64,000 nt of DNA from Qipengyuania atrilutea (GTDB taxonomy: Bacteria; Pseudomonadota; Alphaproteobacteria; Sphingomonadales; Sphingomonadaceae): NCBI RefSeq assembly GCF_013370205.1, contig NZ_JABWGV010000001.1, forward strand, positions 372,001 to 436,000. The letters are read 5' to 3'. Under the pieces are notes generated by a model. It saw only the letters and a program-made list of their open reading frames with translations, did no database searches and was not told the DNA's origin. Both the position numbers and the translations under genes were made by a program. Of the stretch, positions 26,329-35,430 are shown piece by piece (position 1 is the first letter of the stretch; each line of letters starts with the position of its first letter).

Positions 26329-27729
26329 ATGGAAATGCAACCGCTTGCGAACTTCGATCCGAATTCGGTGAGCCGTATTCCGGAGCTATGCGGCGATGTC
26401 GCCGTGAAATGTTCCGACGTGGCTGGGGTCGTCGGCGGAGTGATCGACGCTTCGGCCAGTTTGCGTTCGCGCTATCACGATCTCGAAGGCACCATCCGCG
26501 AACTCGAGGAAGACCAGGGCCGCGTCAACGAAGCGAGCGACGAAGCCCGGCTCCTTTCGCGCAGGGCAATGGAACGACTCGAAACGGCGACCGGTCAGAT
26601 CGAAGGTTCACTGCGCGACATTTCAGCGCTGCTCGAACTGGTCGATGCACTCTCGACCCACATTACCGGCTTTGCCTCGGCTATGGAGCAGGTGAAACGC
26701 TGCTCGAAAGACATTCAGGAAATCGCCGATACCACCAACATCCTCGCGCTCAATGCGACGATCGAGGCCACGCGCGCCGGGACCGCAGGACGGGCTTTCG
26801 CGGTCGTTGCGGGCGAAGTGAAATCACTGGCCGGCGAAACGCGGAAAGCGACCGACGAGATCGGGTCGGTCATCGACACGCTCGAAGGGGAAGCCTCGAT
26901 GGTCATCGGACGCATCGAAGCGGGATCGAAGGTCAGCGGACAGGCGAAGACCTCGGTCAGCAATATCGATACGACCATTGCCGACGTCGCCAGCATCGTG
27001 CGCGAAGTGGACAATCAGAACGAGCAGATCACGCGCGCGACCGGTACGATCGGGCAGCGCGTCAACGCCATGCAGGAGGCGTTCACGAATTTCGGCGCCA
27101 TCTCGCGCGATAACGAAAAGCAGCTGCACGATGCGCAGGAAAGCATCCTCGCACTCGAACTCGACGCGAGCACGATGTTCGACGAGGTGGTGAAGGGTGA
27201 TCTTTCGCCTGCCGACAGCGTGATGGTGACGAAAGCGCAGGCCATCGTGGCGGAACTGCAATCCTACACGGAGCAGGCGATCGCGCGCGGCGACCTGTCC
27301 GAACATGCGCTGTTCGACCGCGATTACATCGCCGTTCCGAACACCAATCCCAAGCTTTACCGCACCAAGTTGTCCGACTGGGCAGACAAGCACTGGCAGC
27401 CGTTCCTCGATAATACACAGGCGAGTGATCCGCGCATCATCGCTGCGGCCTGCACCGATCAGAACGGGTTCCTGCCGACGCACCTTTCCTCGATGTCGCG
27501 CACGCCCACAGGCGACCTCGCGCATGACACCGCATTCTGCCGCAATGGCCGTATCCTGCTCGAGGCGATTGACGCGAAAGCGAAGGCGAGCACCAGCCCG
27601 TTCATGATGGCGGTCTACCGGCAGGAGGGCGACGGCAGGTCCTATAACGTCGTGCGCAACGTCTACATTCCGCTTTTCGTGAACGGCCGCCGCTGGGGCG
27701 ACTTCGAAATCGCCTACTGCTTCGACTGA
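26329..27729 (+). CDS. Soluble methyl-accepting chemotaxis protein, second of a tandem pair
   Basis: A 466-residue paralogue of the previous gene, about 100 bases downstream on the same strand, with the same layout: no membrane segment, coiled coil, signalling tip ([43 protein letters not shown]) and the same C-terminal domain (ALFDRDYIAVPNTNP, RNVYIPLFVNGRRWGDFEI). Conservation is strongest in the tip and C-terminal domain and weaker between them, which suggests different ligands or partners. The ATG at 26329 is chosen with GAGGA upstream; a TTG at 26311 is the alternative. It would signal through CheA/CheW proteins not in this window. Confidence 0.9.
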   Translation: MEMQPLANFDPNSVSRIPELCGDVAVKCSDVAGVVGGVIDASASLRSRYHDLEGTIRELEEDQGRVNEASDEARLLSRRAMERLETATGQIEGSLRDISALLELVDALSTHITGFASAMEQVKRCSKDIQEIADTTNILALNATIEATRAGTAGRAFAVVAGEVKSLAGETRKATDEIGSVIDTLEGEASMVIGRIEAGSKVSGQAKTSVSNIDTTIADVASIVREVDNQNEQITRATGTIGQRVNAMQEAFTNFGAISRDNEKQLHDAQESILALELDASTMFDEVVKGDLSPADSVMVTKAQAIVAELQSYTEQAIARGDLSEHALFDRDYIAVPNTNPKLYRTKLSDWADKHWQPFLDNTQASDPRIIAAACTDQNGFLPTHLSSMSRTPTGDLAHDTAFCRNGRILLEAIDAKAKASTSPFMMAVYRQEGDGRSYNVVRNVYIPLFVNGRRWGDFEIAYCFD

Positions 27730-27749
27730 TCGACCCCGTTCGGGCGCGC

Positions 27750-28598
27750 TCAGCTTTGGCGGCGCGCCATGAAGGCGAGGCGCTCGAACATCATCACGTC
27801 CTGCTCGTTCTTGAGCAGCGCACCGTGCAGCGGGGGGATCGCCTTGGTCGGATCGCGGTCCTGCAGCACTTCGAGCGGCATATCCTCGTTGAGCAGCAGC
27901 TTCAGCCAGTCCAGAAGTTCGCTGGTGGAGGGCTTCTTCTTCAGCCCCGGAACCTCGCGCAGTTCGTAGAAGACGTCCATCGCCTTCTTCACGAGCGCCT
28001 TCTGAATGCCCGGATAATGTACGTCGATGATGTCCTGCATCGTCTGGCGGTCGGGAAACTTGATGTAGTGGAAGAAACACCGGCGCAGGAACGCGTCAGG
28101 CAGTTCCTTTTCGTTGTTCGACGTAATGACGACGATCGGGCGTTCCTTCGCCTCGATCCGCTCGTGCGTTTCGTAAACGTCGAAGCTCATCCGGTCGAGT
28201 TCCTGCAGCAGATCGTTCGGAAACTCGATGTCCGCCTTGTCGATCTCGTCGATCAGCAGGACCGGCAGTTCGGGCGAAGTGAACGCTTCCCACAGCTTGC
28301 CCTTCTTGATGTAGTTCGAAATGTCGTGGACCCGCTCGTCGCCGAGCTGACCGTCGCGAAGCCGGGCGACGGCATCGTATTCGTAAAGTCCCTGCTGCGC
28401 CTTGGTGGTCGATTTGACGTTCCACTCGATCAGCGGCGCATTGATCGCCTTTGCGATTTCGTGCGCCAGCACCGTCTTGCCCGTACCCGGCTCGCCCTTC
28501 ACAAGCAGCGGACGGCGCAGGGTGACGGCCGCGTCGACCGCTACCTTGAGGTCGTCGGTAGCAATGTAGTTCTGCGTGCCCTCGAAACGCTGCGTCAT
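27750..28598 (-). CDS. MoxR family AAA+ ATPase
   Basis: A 282-residue AAA+ ATPase of the MoxR group. The Walker A motif is GEPGTGKT near residue 36, Walker B is VLLIDEIDKAD near 102, and sensor 1 is VITSNNEKELPDAFLRRC near 145. The ATG at 28598 gives the family N-terminus FEGTQNYIATDDL. MoxR ATPases act as chaperone-like motors together with VWA proteins; the VWA gene lies on the same strand about 3 kb downstream, so the two are probably functional partners despite the two opposite-strand chemoreceptor genes between them. Confidence 0.93.
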   Translation of the reverse strand: MTQRFEGTQNYIATDDLKVAVDAAVTLRRPLLVKGEPGTGKTVLAHEIAKAINAPLIEWNVKSTTKAQQGLYEYDAVARLRDGQLGDERVHDISNYIKKGKLWEAFTSPELPVLLIDEIDKADIEFPNDLLQELDRMSFDVYETHERIEAKERPIVVITSNNEKELPDAFLRRCFFHYIKFPDRQTMQDIIDVHYPGIQKALVKKAMDVFYELREVPGLKKKPSTSELLDWLKLLLNEDMPLEVLQDRDPTKAIPPLHGALLKNEQDVMMFERLAFMARRQS

Positions 28599-28710
28599 GC
28601 GTATTCCTTCAGTTTTGTCTTGCAACTTGGCCTCCGGGGTAGGCACGGCGCTGGCAAAGGGCAAGACCCCGCTTTGAGCGCGCGAAGAGGCTGAAGAACA
28701 GGAAACCGTC

Positions 28711-29493
28711 ATGCCATACGAGAAAGTCTCCTTCCCCGCCGCTTCCGGGCACATGCTCGAAGGCGTATTGGAAATGCCGGAAGGTCCGCCGCACGGGATC
28801 GCCCTGTTCGCGCATTGCTTCACCTGCACCAAGCAGAGCAAGGCGGCCGTCGCGGTATCGCGTTCGCTCGCCGAAGAGGGGCTGGCGACCCTGCGCTTTG
28901 ATTTCACCGGGCTGGGCGAAAGCGAAGGCGAATTTGCGACCGCGGGCTTTGCCAGCGATGTCGAGGATTTGGCGGCGGCCGCATCTTACCTGTTTGCTCG
29001 TTTCGGCCGGAAGCTGGTTCTGGTCGGGCACAGTCTCGGAGGAGCGGCAGTGCTCGCTGCCGCGGACGACATCGGCATGGACCGCATCGCTGCGATTGCG
29101 ACGATTGCCGCGCCGTCCGACGTTCCGCATGTGCTCGAGCGGATCAAAGGGGACCTTGGGGGCGTGCGCGAGACCGGGCAGGGAAGGGTCTCCATCGGCG
29201 GTCGGCCGTTCGAACTAAGCCGGACGTTCCTTGAGCGGGTCGAGGCTGCGGACCTGCTCGCCGAGGTCGGCAAGCTGCGCGTGCCGCTCATGTTCCTGCA
29301 TTCGCCGACCGACGAGATCGTGGGCGTGGAGAATGCGAGCGCGCTGTTCAATGCCGCGAAGCATCCGAAGAGCTTCGTCAGCCTGTCGGGCGCCGACCAC
29401 CTGCTGCTCGAGGAAGAGGATGCCCGCTTTGCCGCGCGCCTGATCGCCACCTGGGCCGGGCGCTATACGGTTCGGGAGGCCGTAGCGGGCTAG
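28711..29493 (+). CDS. Alpha/beta hydrolase
   Basis: A 260-residue alpha/beta hydrolase with a complete catalytic triad in the expected order: nucleophile Ser in GHSLGGAA near residue 110, Asp in SPTDEIV near 200, and His in GADHLLL near 230. The oxyanion region AHCFTCTKQSK near 35 is typical of the group that in many sphingomonads is fused to an OsmC domain; here no OsmC part follows. Substrate unknown; a small ester or peroxide-related compound is possible. Its 3' end overlaps the convergent membrane protein gene by four bases. Confidence 0.85.
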   Translation: MPYEKVSFPAASGHMLEGVLEMPEGPPHGIALFAHCFTCTKQSKAAVAVSRSLAEEGLATLRFDFTGLGESEGEFATAGFASDVEDLAAAASYLFARFGRKLVLVGHSLGGAAVLAAADDIGMDRIAAIATIAAPSDVPHVLERIKGDLGGVRETGQGRVSIGGRPFELSRTFLERVEAADLLAEVGKLRVPLMFLHSPTDEIVGVENASALFNAAKHPKSFVSLSGADHLLLEEEDARFAARLIATWAGRYTVREAVAG

Positions 29494-29861
29494 GACAGAA
29501 GACCGAGTATTGAGATCCCGAAGAACAACGTCAGCACCAGGGCCGTCGCGATGCGCCAGCCGAGCGCCGCGCCCGCCATTCCGCGCTGCGATGTCCAGTG
29601 CCAGATGAAGCCGCTCGCAAGCAGACAGAGGCCAATTGCGAACCAGCGCGAGAAGCCGAGCGCGGTCGCTCCGATCGCGAGCGCGGGCTGAACCACCGCC
29701 TGGAGCACGAGCGCGCCAGCGAACCACGCGATCGGGATGGGACGATAGGCAGCGTCGGAGGCGTACCAGTCGGGCAGGGCGGTATCGGTCCGCGCGATGC
29801 GGCGGTCGCCCGCCATGACGTCGTCTTCGGTTTCCTCGCGGCCGGAAGGCGCGTCAGGCAT
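29490..29861 (-). CDS. Small hypothetical membrane protein
   Basis: A 123-residue protein with a charged N-terminus of about 40 residues and three hydrophobic helices (about 44-66, 70-86 and 98-121). I recognise no domain. Its ATG lies inside the end of parE (8-base overlap), so it is probably translated from the parE transcript. The 3' end overlaps the convergent hydrolase gene. Likely a true gene because of the coupled start and clean helices; function unknown. Confidence 0.65.
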   Translation of the reverse strand: MPDAPSGREETEDDVMAGDRRIARTDTALPDWYASDAAYRPIPIAWFAGALVLQAVVQPALAIGATALGFSRWFAIGLCLLASGFIWHWTSQRGMAGAALGWRIATALVLTLFFGISILGLLS

Positions 29862-31860
29862 CGATCATTTCGCGGTCGAGCTCGCCAGCGCGGTTCTGGA
29901 TGAAATTGAACCGATGCTCCGGATTGCGGCCCATAAGCTGATCGACCAGTTCCTTGACCACGGCGCGGTCCTCGAACTCGGTCGGCAGCGTGATCCGGAT
30001 GAGCGAGCGGGTTTCCGGGTCCATGGTGGTTTCGCGCAGCTGCCCCGGGTTCATCTCGCCTAGACCCTTGAAGCGACCGACGTCGACCTTTTTGCCCTTG
30101 AACACGGTCGCTTCGAGTTCGCGGCGATGTTCCTCGTCACGGGCGTAGCGGCTCTCTTTACCGGCAGTGAGGCGGTAGAGCGGCGGCTGCGCGAGGTAGA
30201 GATGACCGCTCCGAACGAGATCGGGCATTTCCTGGAAGAAGAACGTCATCAGCAACGTTGCGATATGCGCCCCGTCGACATCAGCGTCGGTCATGATGAT
30301 GATGCGGTCGTAGCGCAGGTTCTCTGCATCGCAGTCCTTGCGTGTCCCGCAGCCGAGCGCGAGCGTGAGGTCGGCGATCTCGCTGTTGGCGCGGATCTTG
30401 TCCGCCGTCGCGCTTGCGACATTGAGGATCTTGCCGCGGATCGGCAGGATCGCCTGCGTTTTGCGATTGCGCGCCTGTTTTGCGCTGCCGCCGGCGCTGT
30501 CGCCTTCGACGATGAAGAGTTCGGTCTCGCCGTTTCCTTCGCCGCTGCAATCGGTGAGCTTGCCGGGGAGGCGCAGCTTCTTCGCATTGGTCGCGCTCTT
30601 GCGCTTGATCTCACGCTCCTGCTTGCGCCGAAGCCGCTCGTCCATCCGCTCCATGACCTGGCCGAGCAGCGCCTTGCCGCGGTCCATGTGGTCGGTCAGG
30701 AAATGGTCGAAGTGGTCGCGCACCGCATTCTCGACGAGGCGCGCTGCCTCGGGCGAAGTAAGCCGGTCCTTGGTTTGTGACTGGAACTGCGGATCGCGGA
30801 TGAAGACCGAAAGCATGACTTCCGCGCCGTTCATCACGTCGTCGGCGGAGATGTCCTTCGCCTTCTTCGCGCCGGTAAGCTCGCCAAATGCGCGAAGCCC
30901 CTTGGTGAGTGCGGCGCGCAGGCCCTGCTCATGCGTACCGCCATCGGGGGTCGGCACGGTGTTGCAGTACCAGCTGGTCGACCCGTCCGAGAAGAGCGGC
31001 CAGGCGATTGCCCATTCGACGCGCCCTTGATTGGTCCCCGCGTCGTCTTCCGGAAAGTCCTGACTGCCGGTGAAGGGCTGTGCGGTGACGCATTCGCGGC
31101 TTCCGACCTGCTCGGCAAGGTGATCGGCTAGGCCGCCGGGGAACTTGAAGGTCGCTTCTGCCGGAACATCGTCGCCAGCGAGTGCCTCGTCGCATTTCCA
31201 GCGGATTTCCACGCCGGCGAACAGGTAAGCCTTCGAGCGTGCCAGTTTGAACAGCCGCTTCGCCTTGAACTTCCGGTCGCCGAAAATTTCGGGATCGGGC
31301 ACAAAGGCGACGCTGGTGCCGCGACGGTTGGGGGTTGGGCCGAGTTCTTCGAGCTTGCCCAGCGTTTCGCCTCGCGCGAATTCCTGCGCGTAAAGCTGCT
31401 TGTCGCGGGCGACCTCGACGCGGGTGTGCTGCGACAACGCGTTGACGACGCTGACGCCGACGCCGTGGAGGCCGCCGCTGGTGGCGTAGGCCTTCCCGGA
31501 GAACTTGCCGCCCGAATGCAGCGTCGACATGATGACTTCGAGCGTGGACCTGCCCGGAAACTTGGGATGTTCGCCAGTCGGAATGCCGCGCCCGTTGTCG
31601 GTGACGATCAGGCGTCCGGCGGTTCCCTCCGGTCCTTCCTCCAGCGTCATCTCGATCCGGCTGGCGTGCCCAGCCACCGCTTCGTCCATGGCGTTGTCGA
31701 GCACTTCGGCGGCAAGATGGTGCAGGGCGCGGTCGTCGGTTCCGCCGATATACATGCCGGGCCGGCGGCGCACCGGCTCCAGCCCTTCGAGAACCTCGAT
31801 CGAGGAAGCGTCGTAATCGCCGCTGCCGGTCGGCGCGTTTTCGAAGAGATCGTCTGACAT
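29854..31860 (-). CDS. parE: DNA topoisomerase IV subunit B
   Basis: A 668-residue type IIA topoisomerase ATPase subunit. The GHKL ATPase domain holds LDNAMDEAV near residue 50 and the lid GGLHGVGVSVVNALS near 110. The transducer domain follows. The TOPRIM domain carries VEGDSAGGSAKQAR near 450 and the metal-binding DADVDGAHI near 530. The motif order and length fit ParE rather than GyrB, which in proteobacteria is usually longer, and alphaproteobacterial ParE typically ends near here. With ParC it decatenates sister chromosomes. The ATG at 31860 is chosen over 31899 because it gives the usual start MSDDLFE. Confidence 0.93.
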   Translation of the reverse strand: MSDDLFENAPTGSGDYDASSIEVLEGLEPVRRRPGMYIGGTDDRALHHLAAEVLDNAMDEAVAGHASRIEMTLEEGPEGTAGRLIVTDNGRGIPTGEHPKFPGRSTLEVIMSTLHSGGKFSGKAYATSGGLHGVGVSVVNALSQHTRVEVARDKQLYAQEFARGETLGKLEELGPTPNRRGTSVAFVPDPEIFGDRKFKAKRLFKLARSKAYLFAGVEIRWKCDEALAGDDVPAEATFKFPGGLADHLAEQVGSRECVTAQPFTGSQDFPEDDAGTNQGRVEWAIAWPLFSDGSTSWYCNTVPTPDGGTHEQGLRAALTKGLRAFGELTGAKKAKDISADDVMNGAEVMLSVFIRDPQFQSQTKDRLTSPEAARLVENAVRDHFDHFLTDHMDRGKALLGQVMERMDERLRRKQEREIKRKSATNAKKLRLPGKLTDCSGEGNGETELFIVEGDSAGGSAKQARNRKTQAILPIRGKILNVASATADKIRANSEIADLTLALGCGTRKDCDAENLRYDRIIIMTDADVDGAHIATLLMTFFFQEMPDLVRSGHLYLAQPPLYRLTAGKESRYARDEEHRRELEATVFKGKKVDVGRFKGLGEMNPGQLRETTMDPETRSLIRITLPTEFEDRAVVKELVDQLMGRNPEHRFNFIQNRAGELDREMIDA

Positions 31861-31940
31861 TGTCGTTTCGCTATACGGCCCGCTTCGCCGCGGGCACAAG
31901 CGAGACCCTCGTACTTATCCGCTTATGATCGGCACGCGCC

Positions 31941-33104
31941 TTAATCGGCGAAGCGCTTCGGCGCGGGGGAAACGACGACCACGCGCCCGTTTTGGACCTT
32001 GCGCACTTCCATCGCCCGCTGCGCCACGCCGTCGCTGCCGAAGCGGAACGCACCGTCGAGGCCGAGGAAGCCGTCGCTATCGCGCAGTGCTCTCACCGGG
32101 AAGTCACGCCCGACCCGCCAGTCGTTGCTGATCCGCAGGGTAAGCAGGACCGCATCGTAGCCGAGCCGCGCGACGTTGGACGGATTGCTGCCGAAGCGCT
32201 GTTCGTAGCTGGAACGGAACTGCTCGTACATCTGGTCGGAAACGGCCGAGAAGATCGCCCCGTCGAAGGCGTTTTCCCGCGTTACCGCGCTTTCGCCGCT
32301 CCACAGCTCGGTTCCGATGATCTGCGAAGGCAGACCGCGGCCGGAAATCTCGCGCGCCGCCCGCGCGGCCAGCGCCGGGCTGTCGGCAATCAGCACAGCG
32401 TCGAAATCGCCGCGCGCCTGGACCCGCTGCGCGGCGCTGACGATGGAAGTGTTGCTGCGCGCATAGTTTTCGAGCGAGGCGACATCCCCGCCCACGCTGC
32501 GCACGCTTTGCTGGAAGGCGGCTTCCGCACGGTCGCCGTAATCGCCGTTCGGAATAATCGCGGAGAAGCGGGTCGCGCCTTGGTTGCTCGCGTACTGTAC
32601 GGAACGCTGGATCGACTGTTCGGGGATGTGCCCCATCAGGAACACGTTGCCGCCCGCGACGCTCGTGTCGTTCGAGAACGAGATGACGGGCACGTCGGCG
32701 GACTGGGCAATCGCGGCCACCGCGCCGACATTGTCGCGCAGCAGCGGGCCGAGGATCAGCTTGTTGCCGTCCGCGATCGCGCGCCGGGCAGCCTCCTGCG
32801 CGCCCCCCGCCGTATCGTAGGTCGTAATCCTGAGATTGTCGGCATTGGTATCGAGCAACGCCATCGTCGTCGCATTGGCGATCGACTGGCCGACACTGGC
32901 GTTCGCACCGCTCTGCGGGACCAGCAGCGCGACACGGTGACGCGTTTCGTCGGTCGGAAGCTGCGGCTCCGCGCTTGGCGTCTCTTCGGGAACGGGTGCG
33001 CGCGGTGCAGGCGCCGAGGTATTGGGGACGACCTGGCAACCGGCGAGCGCGGCGGTGGCGCCTGCGAGCACGAAATGGCGGCGGCTGAAGCGGAAGCGGT
33101 TCAT
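31941..33104 (-). CDS. LpoA-like penicillin-binding protein activator lipoprotein
   Basis: A 387-residue exported lipoprotein. A twin-arginine-like start (SRRHF) leads into a signal peptide ending in the lipobox LAGC (Cys about 25). A Pro-rich linker follows, then a periplasmic binding-protein fold of the Leu/Ile/Val type (HRVALLVPQSG near 58, ILGPLLRDN near 115, RFSAIIPNGDYG near 180). In alphaproteobacteria this family is annotated as LpoA-like activators of class A penicillin-binding proteins; direct evidence for this clade is limited. It diverges from rsmI, with about 90 bases of shared promoter region. Confidence 0.85.
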   Translation of the reverse strand: MNRFRFSRRHFVLAGATAALAGCQVVPNTSAPAPRAPVPEETPSAEPQLPTDETRHRVALLVPQSGANASVGQSIANATTMALLDTNADNLRITTYDTAGGAQEAARRAIADGNKLILGPLLRDNVGAVAAIAQSADVPVISFSNDTSVAGGNVFLMGHIPEQSIQRSVQYASNQGATRFSAIIPNGDYGDRAEAAFQQSVRSVGGDVASLENYARSNTSIVSAAQRVQARGDFDAVLIADSPALAARAAREISGRGLPSQIIGTELWSGESAVTRENAFDGAIFSAVSDQMYEQFRSSYEQRFGSNPSNVARLGYDAVLLTLRISNDWRVGRDFPVRALRDSDGFLGLDGAFRFGSDGVAQRAMEVRKVQNGRVVVVSPAPKRFAD

Positions 33105-33194
33105 GATCTCGTGTGTTCCTTCGATATCCCGCGCGGGCAAAAGGCAAAGCTGCCCGCACTTGTCACGCGGCGTACTCATGTTCATGGACATGGA

Positions 33195-34046
33195 GTGCAA
33201 AGCGACGCCTCCACAACGCCGAACTTGAAGCCCGGTCTCTATATCGTAGCAACGCCGATTGGCAATCTCGGTGATATAACAGTGCGCTCTATCGATGTGC
33301 TGAAGCGCTGCGACGCGGTCGCGTGCGAGGATACGCGCGTTACCGGAAAGCTCTTGAAGCATCTCGGCATCGCGAAACCGCTGTGGCGTTACGACGACCA
33401 TACGGGCGAGGAAGCACGGACACGGATCGTTTCGGCCGCGGCGGGGCAGGCAGTTGCCTTGTTGAGTGATGCGGGGACACCGATAGTCTCCGACCCCGGT
33501 CACCGCCTGGTGGAAGCCGCTTACGCTGCGGGTGTCGAGGTTACGAGCCTGCCCGGACCATGCGCTGCAATCGCGGGCCTGACCCTATCGGGCTTGCCGA
33601 ACGATCGCTTCCTGTTCGCCGGCTTCATGCCGTCAAAAGCGAAAGCGCGCACTGACCTGCTTGCGGAACTCTGTAACGTGCGTGCGACCGTCATCTTTTA
33701 CGAGACCGCGCCGCGCCTCACGAAAACGCTGGAGGCGCTTAGCGAACTCTGGCCCGAGCGCCCGGTCGCAGTGGCGCGCGAACTTACCAAGCTGCACGAG
33801 GAATGCCGCCGCGGGTCCGCCCGCGAGCTCAAGCTTCATTACGAGGAAAAGCCGCCGAAGGGGGAAATCGTGCTGCTGGTAGGCCCTCCGGTAGCGAAGC
33901 ACGCCGATGCGGGCGATGTCGATGCGTTGCTCACCGATGCGCTGGAGACGCTCAAACCTTCCCAAGCTGCGGCGCAGGTGGCGAAGGCGACCGGCGAAGA
34001 CCGCAAGGCGCTGTATGCCCGCGCGCTCGAACTGCAACGCCAGTGA
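33195..34046 (+). CDS. rsmI: 16S rRNA (cytidine(1402)-2'-O)-methyltransferase
   Basis: A 283-residue RsmI, a SAM-dependent enzyme of the tetrapyrrole methylase fold that 2'-O-methylates C1402 in the ribosomal decoding centre. The signature YIVATPIGNLGDIT near residue 15 and LLSDAGTPIVSDPG near 85 are diagnostic; LPGPCA and FAGFMPSK follow. The GTG at 33195 is the nearest start that keeps the whole domain and has GGAG upstream; the TTG at 33222 is an alternative. Its stop overlaps the GTG of yraN. Confidence 0.95.
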   Translation: MQSDASTTPNLKPGLYIVATPIGNLGDITVRSIDVLKRCDAVACEDTRVTGKLLKHLGIAKPLWRYDDHTGEEARTRIVSAAAGQAVALLSDAGTPIVSDPGHRLVEAAYAAGVEVTSLPGPCAAIAGLTLSGLPNDRFLFAGFMPSKAKARTDLLAELCNVRATVIFYETAPRLTKTLEALSELWPERPVAVARELTKLHEECRRGSARELKLHYEEKPPKGEIVLLVGPPVAKHADAGDVDALLTDALETLKPSQAAAQVAKATGEDRKALYARALELQRQ

Positions 34047-34393
34047 AGAGGCAACGCGCCGAAATGCGCGGCCGCGAGGCCGAGGAGCTGGCTGCCGACT
34101 GGTACGCAGCGCGCGGCTGGAACATCGTCGCCAGCCGCGTAAAGACCAAGCTCGGCGAAATCGATCTGATCGTGCAGCGTCCGGGCATTACGGTATTCGC
34201 CGAAGTCAAATGGCGGCGGAGCGCCGATGCGCTGAACCTCGCCATCGACGAACGCCGGCTCGCGCGGGTGGCCGCAGCAGTGGAAGCCGTCGCGCATGAG
34301 TATGCGGAGCCGAATGACGACATCCGGATCGACGTCCTGCTCCTTGCGCCGGGGCTCGACCCGCGCCACATCCCCAACGCCTGGCAGCCATAG
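34043..34393 (+). CDS. UPF0102 (YraN family) endonuclease-like protein
   Basis: A 116-residue YraN protein with a restriction-endonuclease-like core: GREAEELAADWYAARGW near residue 10, the acidic KTKLGEIDLIV near 37, and FAEVKWRR near 54, which matches the E/D-(D/E)xK layout of these folds. Function is not settled. Its GTG overlaps the rsmI stop by four bases, and gshB follows 12 bases later; rsmI-yraN-gshB is a conserved alphaproteobacterial cluster. Confidence 0.88.
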   Translation: MKRQRAEMRGREAEELAADWYAARGWNIVASRVKTKLGEIDLIVQRPGITVFAEVKWRRSADALNLAIDERRLARVAAAVEAVAHEYAEPNDDIRIDVLLLAPGLDPRHIPNAWQP

Positions 34394-34405
34394 GAAGAAC
34401 CCAGC

Positions 34406-35392
34406 ATGAGCCTTCGCGTCGCCGTCCAGATGGACCCGCTCGAAACCATCAAGATTGCAGGAGATTCGAGCTTCGCGCTGATGCTCGCCGCGCAGGAGCG
34501 TGGGCACGAGGTCTTCAAATACGATGCCAAGAGCCTGTCATGGGAATCGGGCGGCGGCGGGGAGGGGCGGATTACCGCGCACGCATCTCCGGTAAGCGTG
34601 AAGCGCGTCGAGGGTGATCACTTCGAGGCGGGCGAACTGCGCCGCATCGACCTCGCCGAAGACATCGACGTCATCCTCATGCGGCAGGACCCGCCGTTTC
34701 ACCTCGGATATATCAGCGCCGCCTTCCTGCTCGACCGATTGAAGGGCCGGACCTTGGTCATCAACGATCCGCGCGAAGTCGTGAATGCGCCCGAGAAGAT
34801 GTTCGTCCTCGATTTCGCGCGCTTCATGCCGCCCACTCTGATCGCGCGCAATCTGGAGGACGTCCGCGCCTTTCAGCAGAAGCACGGCGACATCGTCGTA
34901 AAACCGCTCCACGGCAACGGCGGCAAGGCGATCTTCCGGATCGGAGCGGACGGCATGAACCTCTCCGCCCTGTTCGAAGTCTTCGACAAGACCTGGCCCG
35001 AGCCGCACATGGTACAGAAATTTCTTCCCGAAGTAAGCGAGGGGGACAAGCGCATCGTCCTGATCGACGGCGAGTTTGCCGGCGCGATTAACCGGAAGCC
35101 TGCAAAGGGCGAGTTTCGCTCCAATCTTGCGCAGGGCGGCTATGCCGAAGCGGCTACGCTCACCGACCGCGAGCGGGAAATCTGCGAAGCGATGGGCCCG
35201 GAACTGAAGCGCCGCGGCCTCGTCTTCGTCGGGATCGACGTGATCGGCGGCGAATGGCTGACCGAGATCAACGTGACCTCGCCAACAGGCATCGTCGCAA
35301 TCGACAAGTTCAACGGTAGCGACAGCGCCGCTGCCATCTGGGATGCGATCGAACGACGGCACGATGCCATGGTATCGGACACGCCTGCATAA
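34406..35392 (+). CDS. gshB: Glutathione synthetase
   Basis: A 328-residue ATP-grasp enzyme that joins gamma-glutamylcysteine and glycine. Recognisable parts are the N-terminal QMDPLETIKIAGDSSF, the RQDPPFHLGYISA segment near residue 92, the ATP-grasp lysine block DIVVKPLHGNGGKAIF near 165, and the C-terminal GLVFVGIDVIGGEWLTEINVTSPTG near 270. Complete and of normal length. It ends the rsmI-yraN-gshB cluster. Confidence 0.96.
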   Translation: MSLRVAVQMDPLETIKIAGDSSFALMLAAQERGHEVFKYDAKSLSWESGGGGEGRITAHASPVSVKRVEGDHFEAGELRRIDLAEDIDVILMRQDPPFHLGYISAAFLLDRLKGRTLVINDPREVVNAPEKMFVLDFARFMPPTLIARNLEDVRAFQQKHGDIVVKPLHGNGGKAIFRIGADGMNLSALFEVFDKTWPEPHMVQKFLPEVSEGDKRIVLIDGEFAGAINRKPAKGEFRSNLAQGGYAEAATLTDREREICEAMGPELKRRGLVFVGIDVIGGEWLTEINVTSPTGIVAIDKFNGSDSAAAIWDAIERRHDAMVSDTPA

Positions 35393-35430
35393 AATTCGGA
35401 GCGGAACGCGTTCCCGCCGGTTGATGGACC

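Noticed and set aside
35403-35414. Perfect palindrome GGAACGCGTTCC before the DedA gene as an EcfG promoter
   Set aside because: GGAAC is present, but no CGTT-like -10 lies 16-17 bases downstream.
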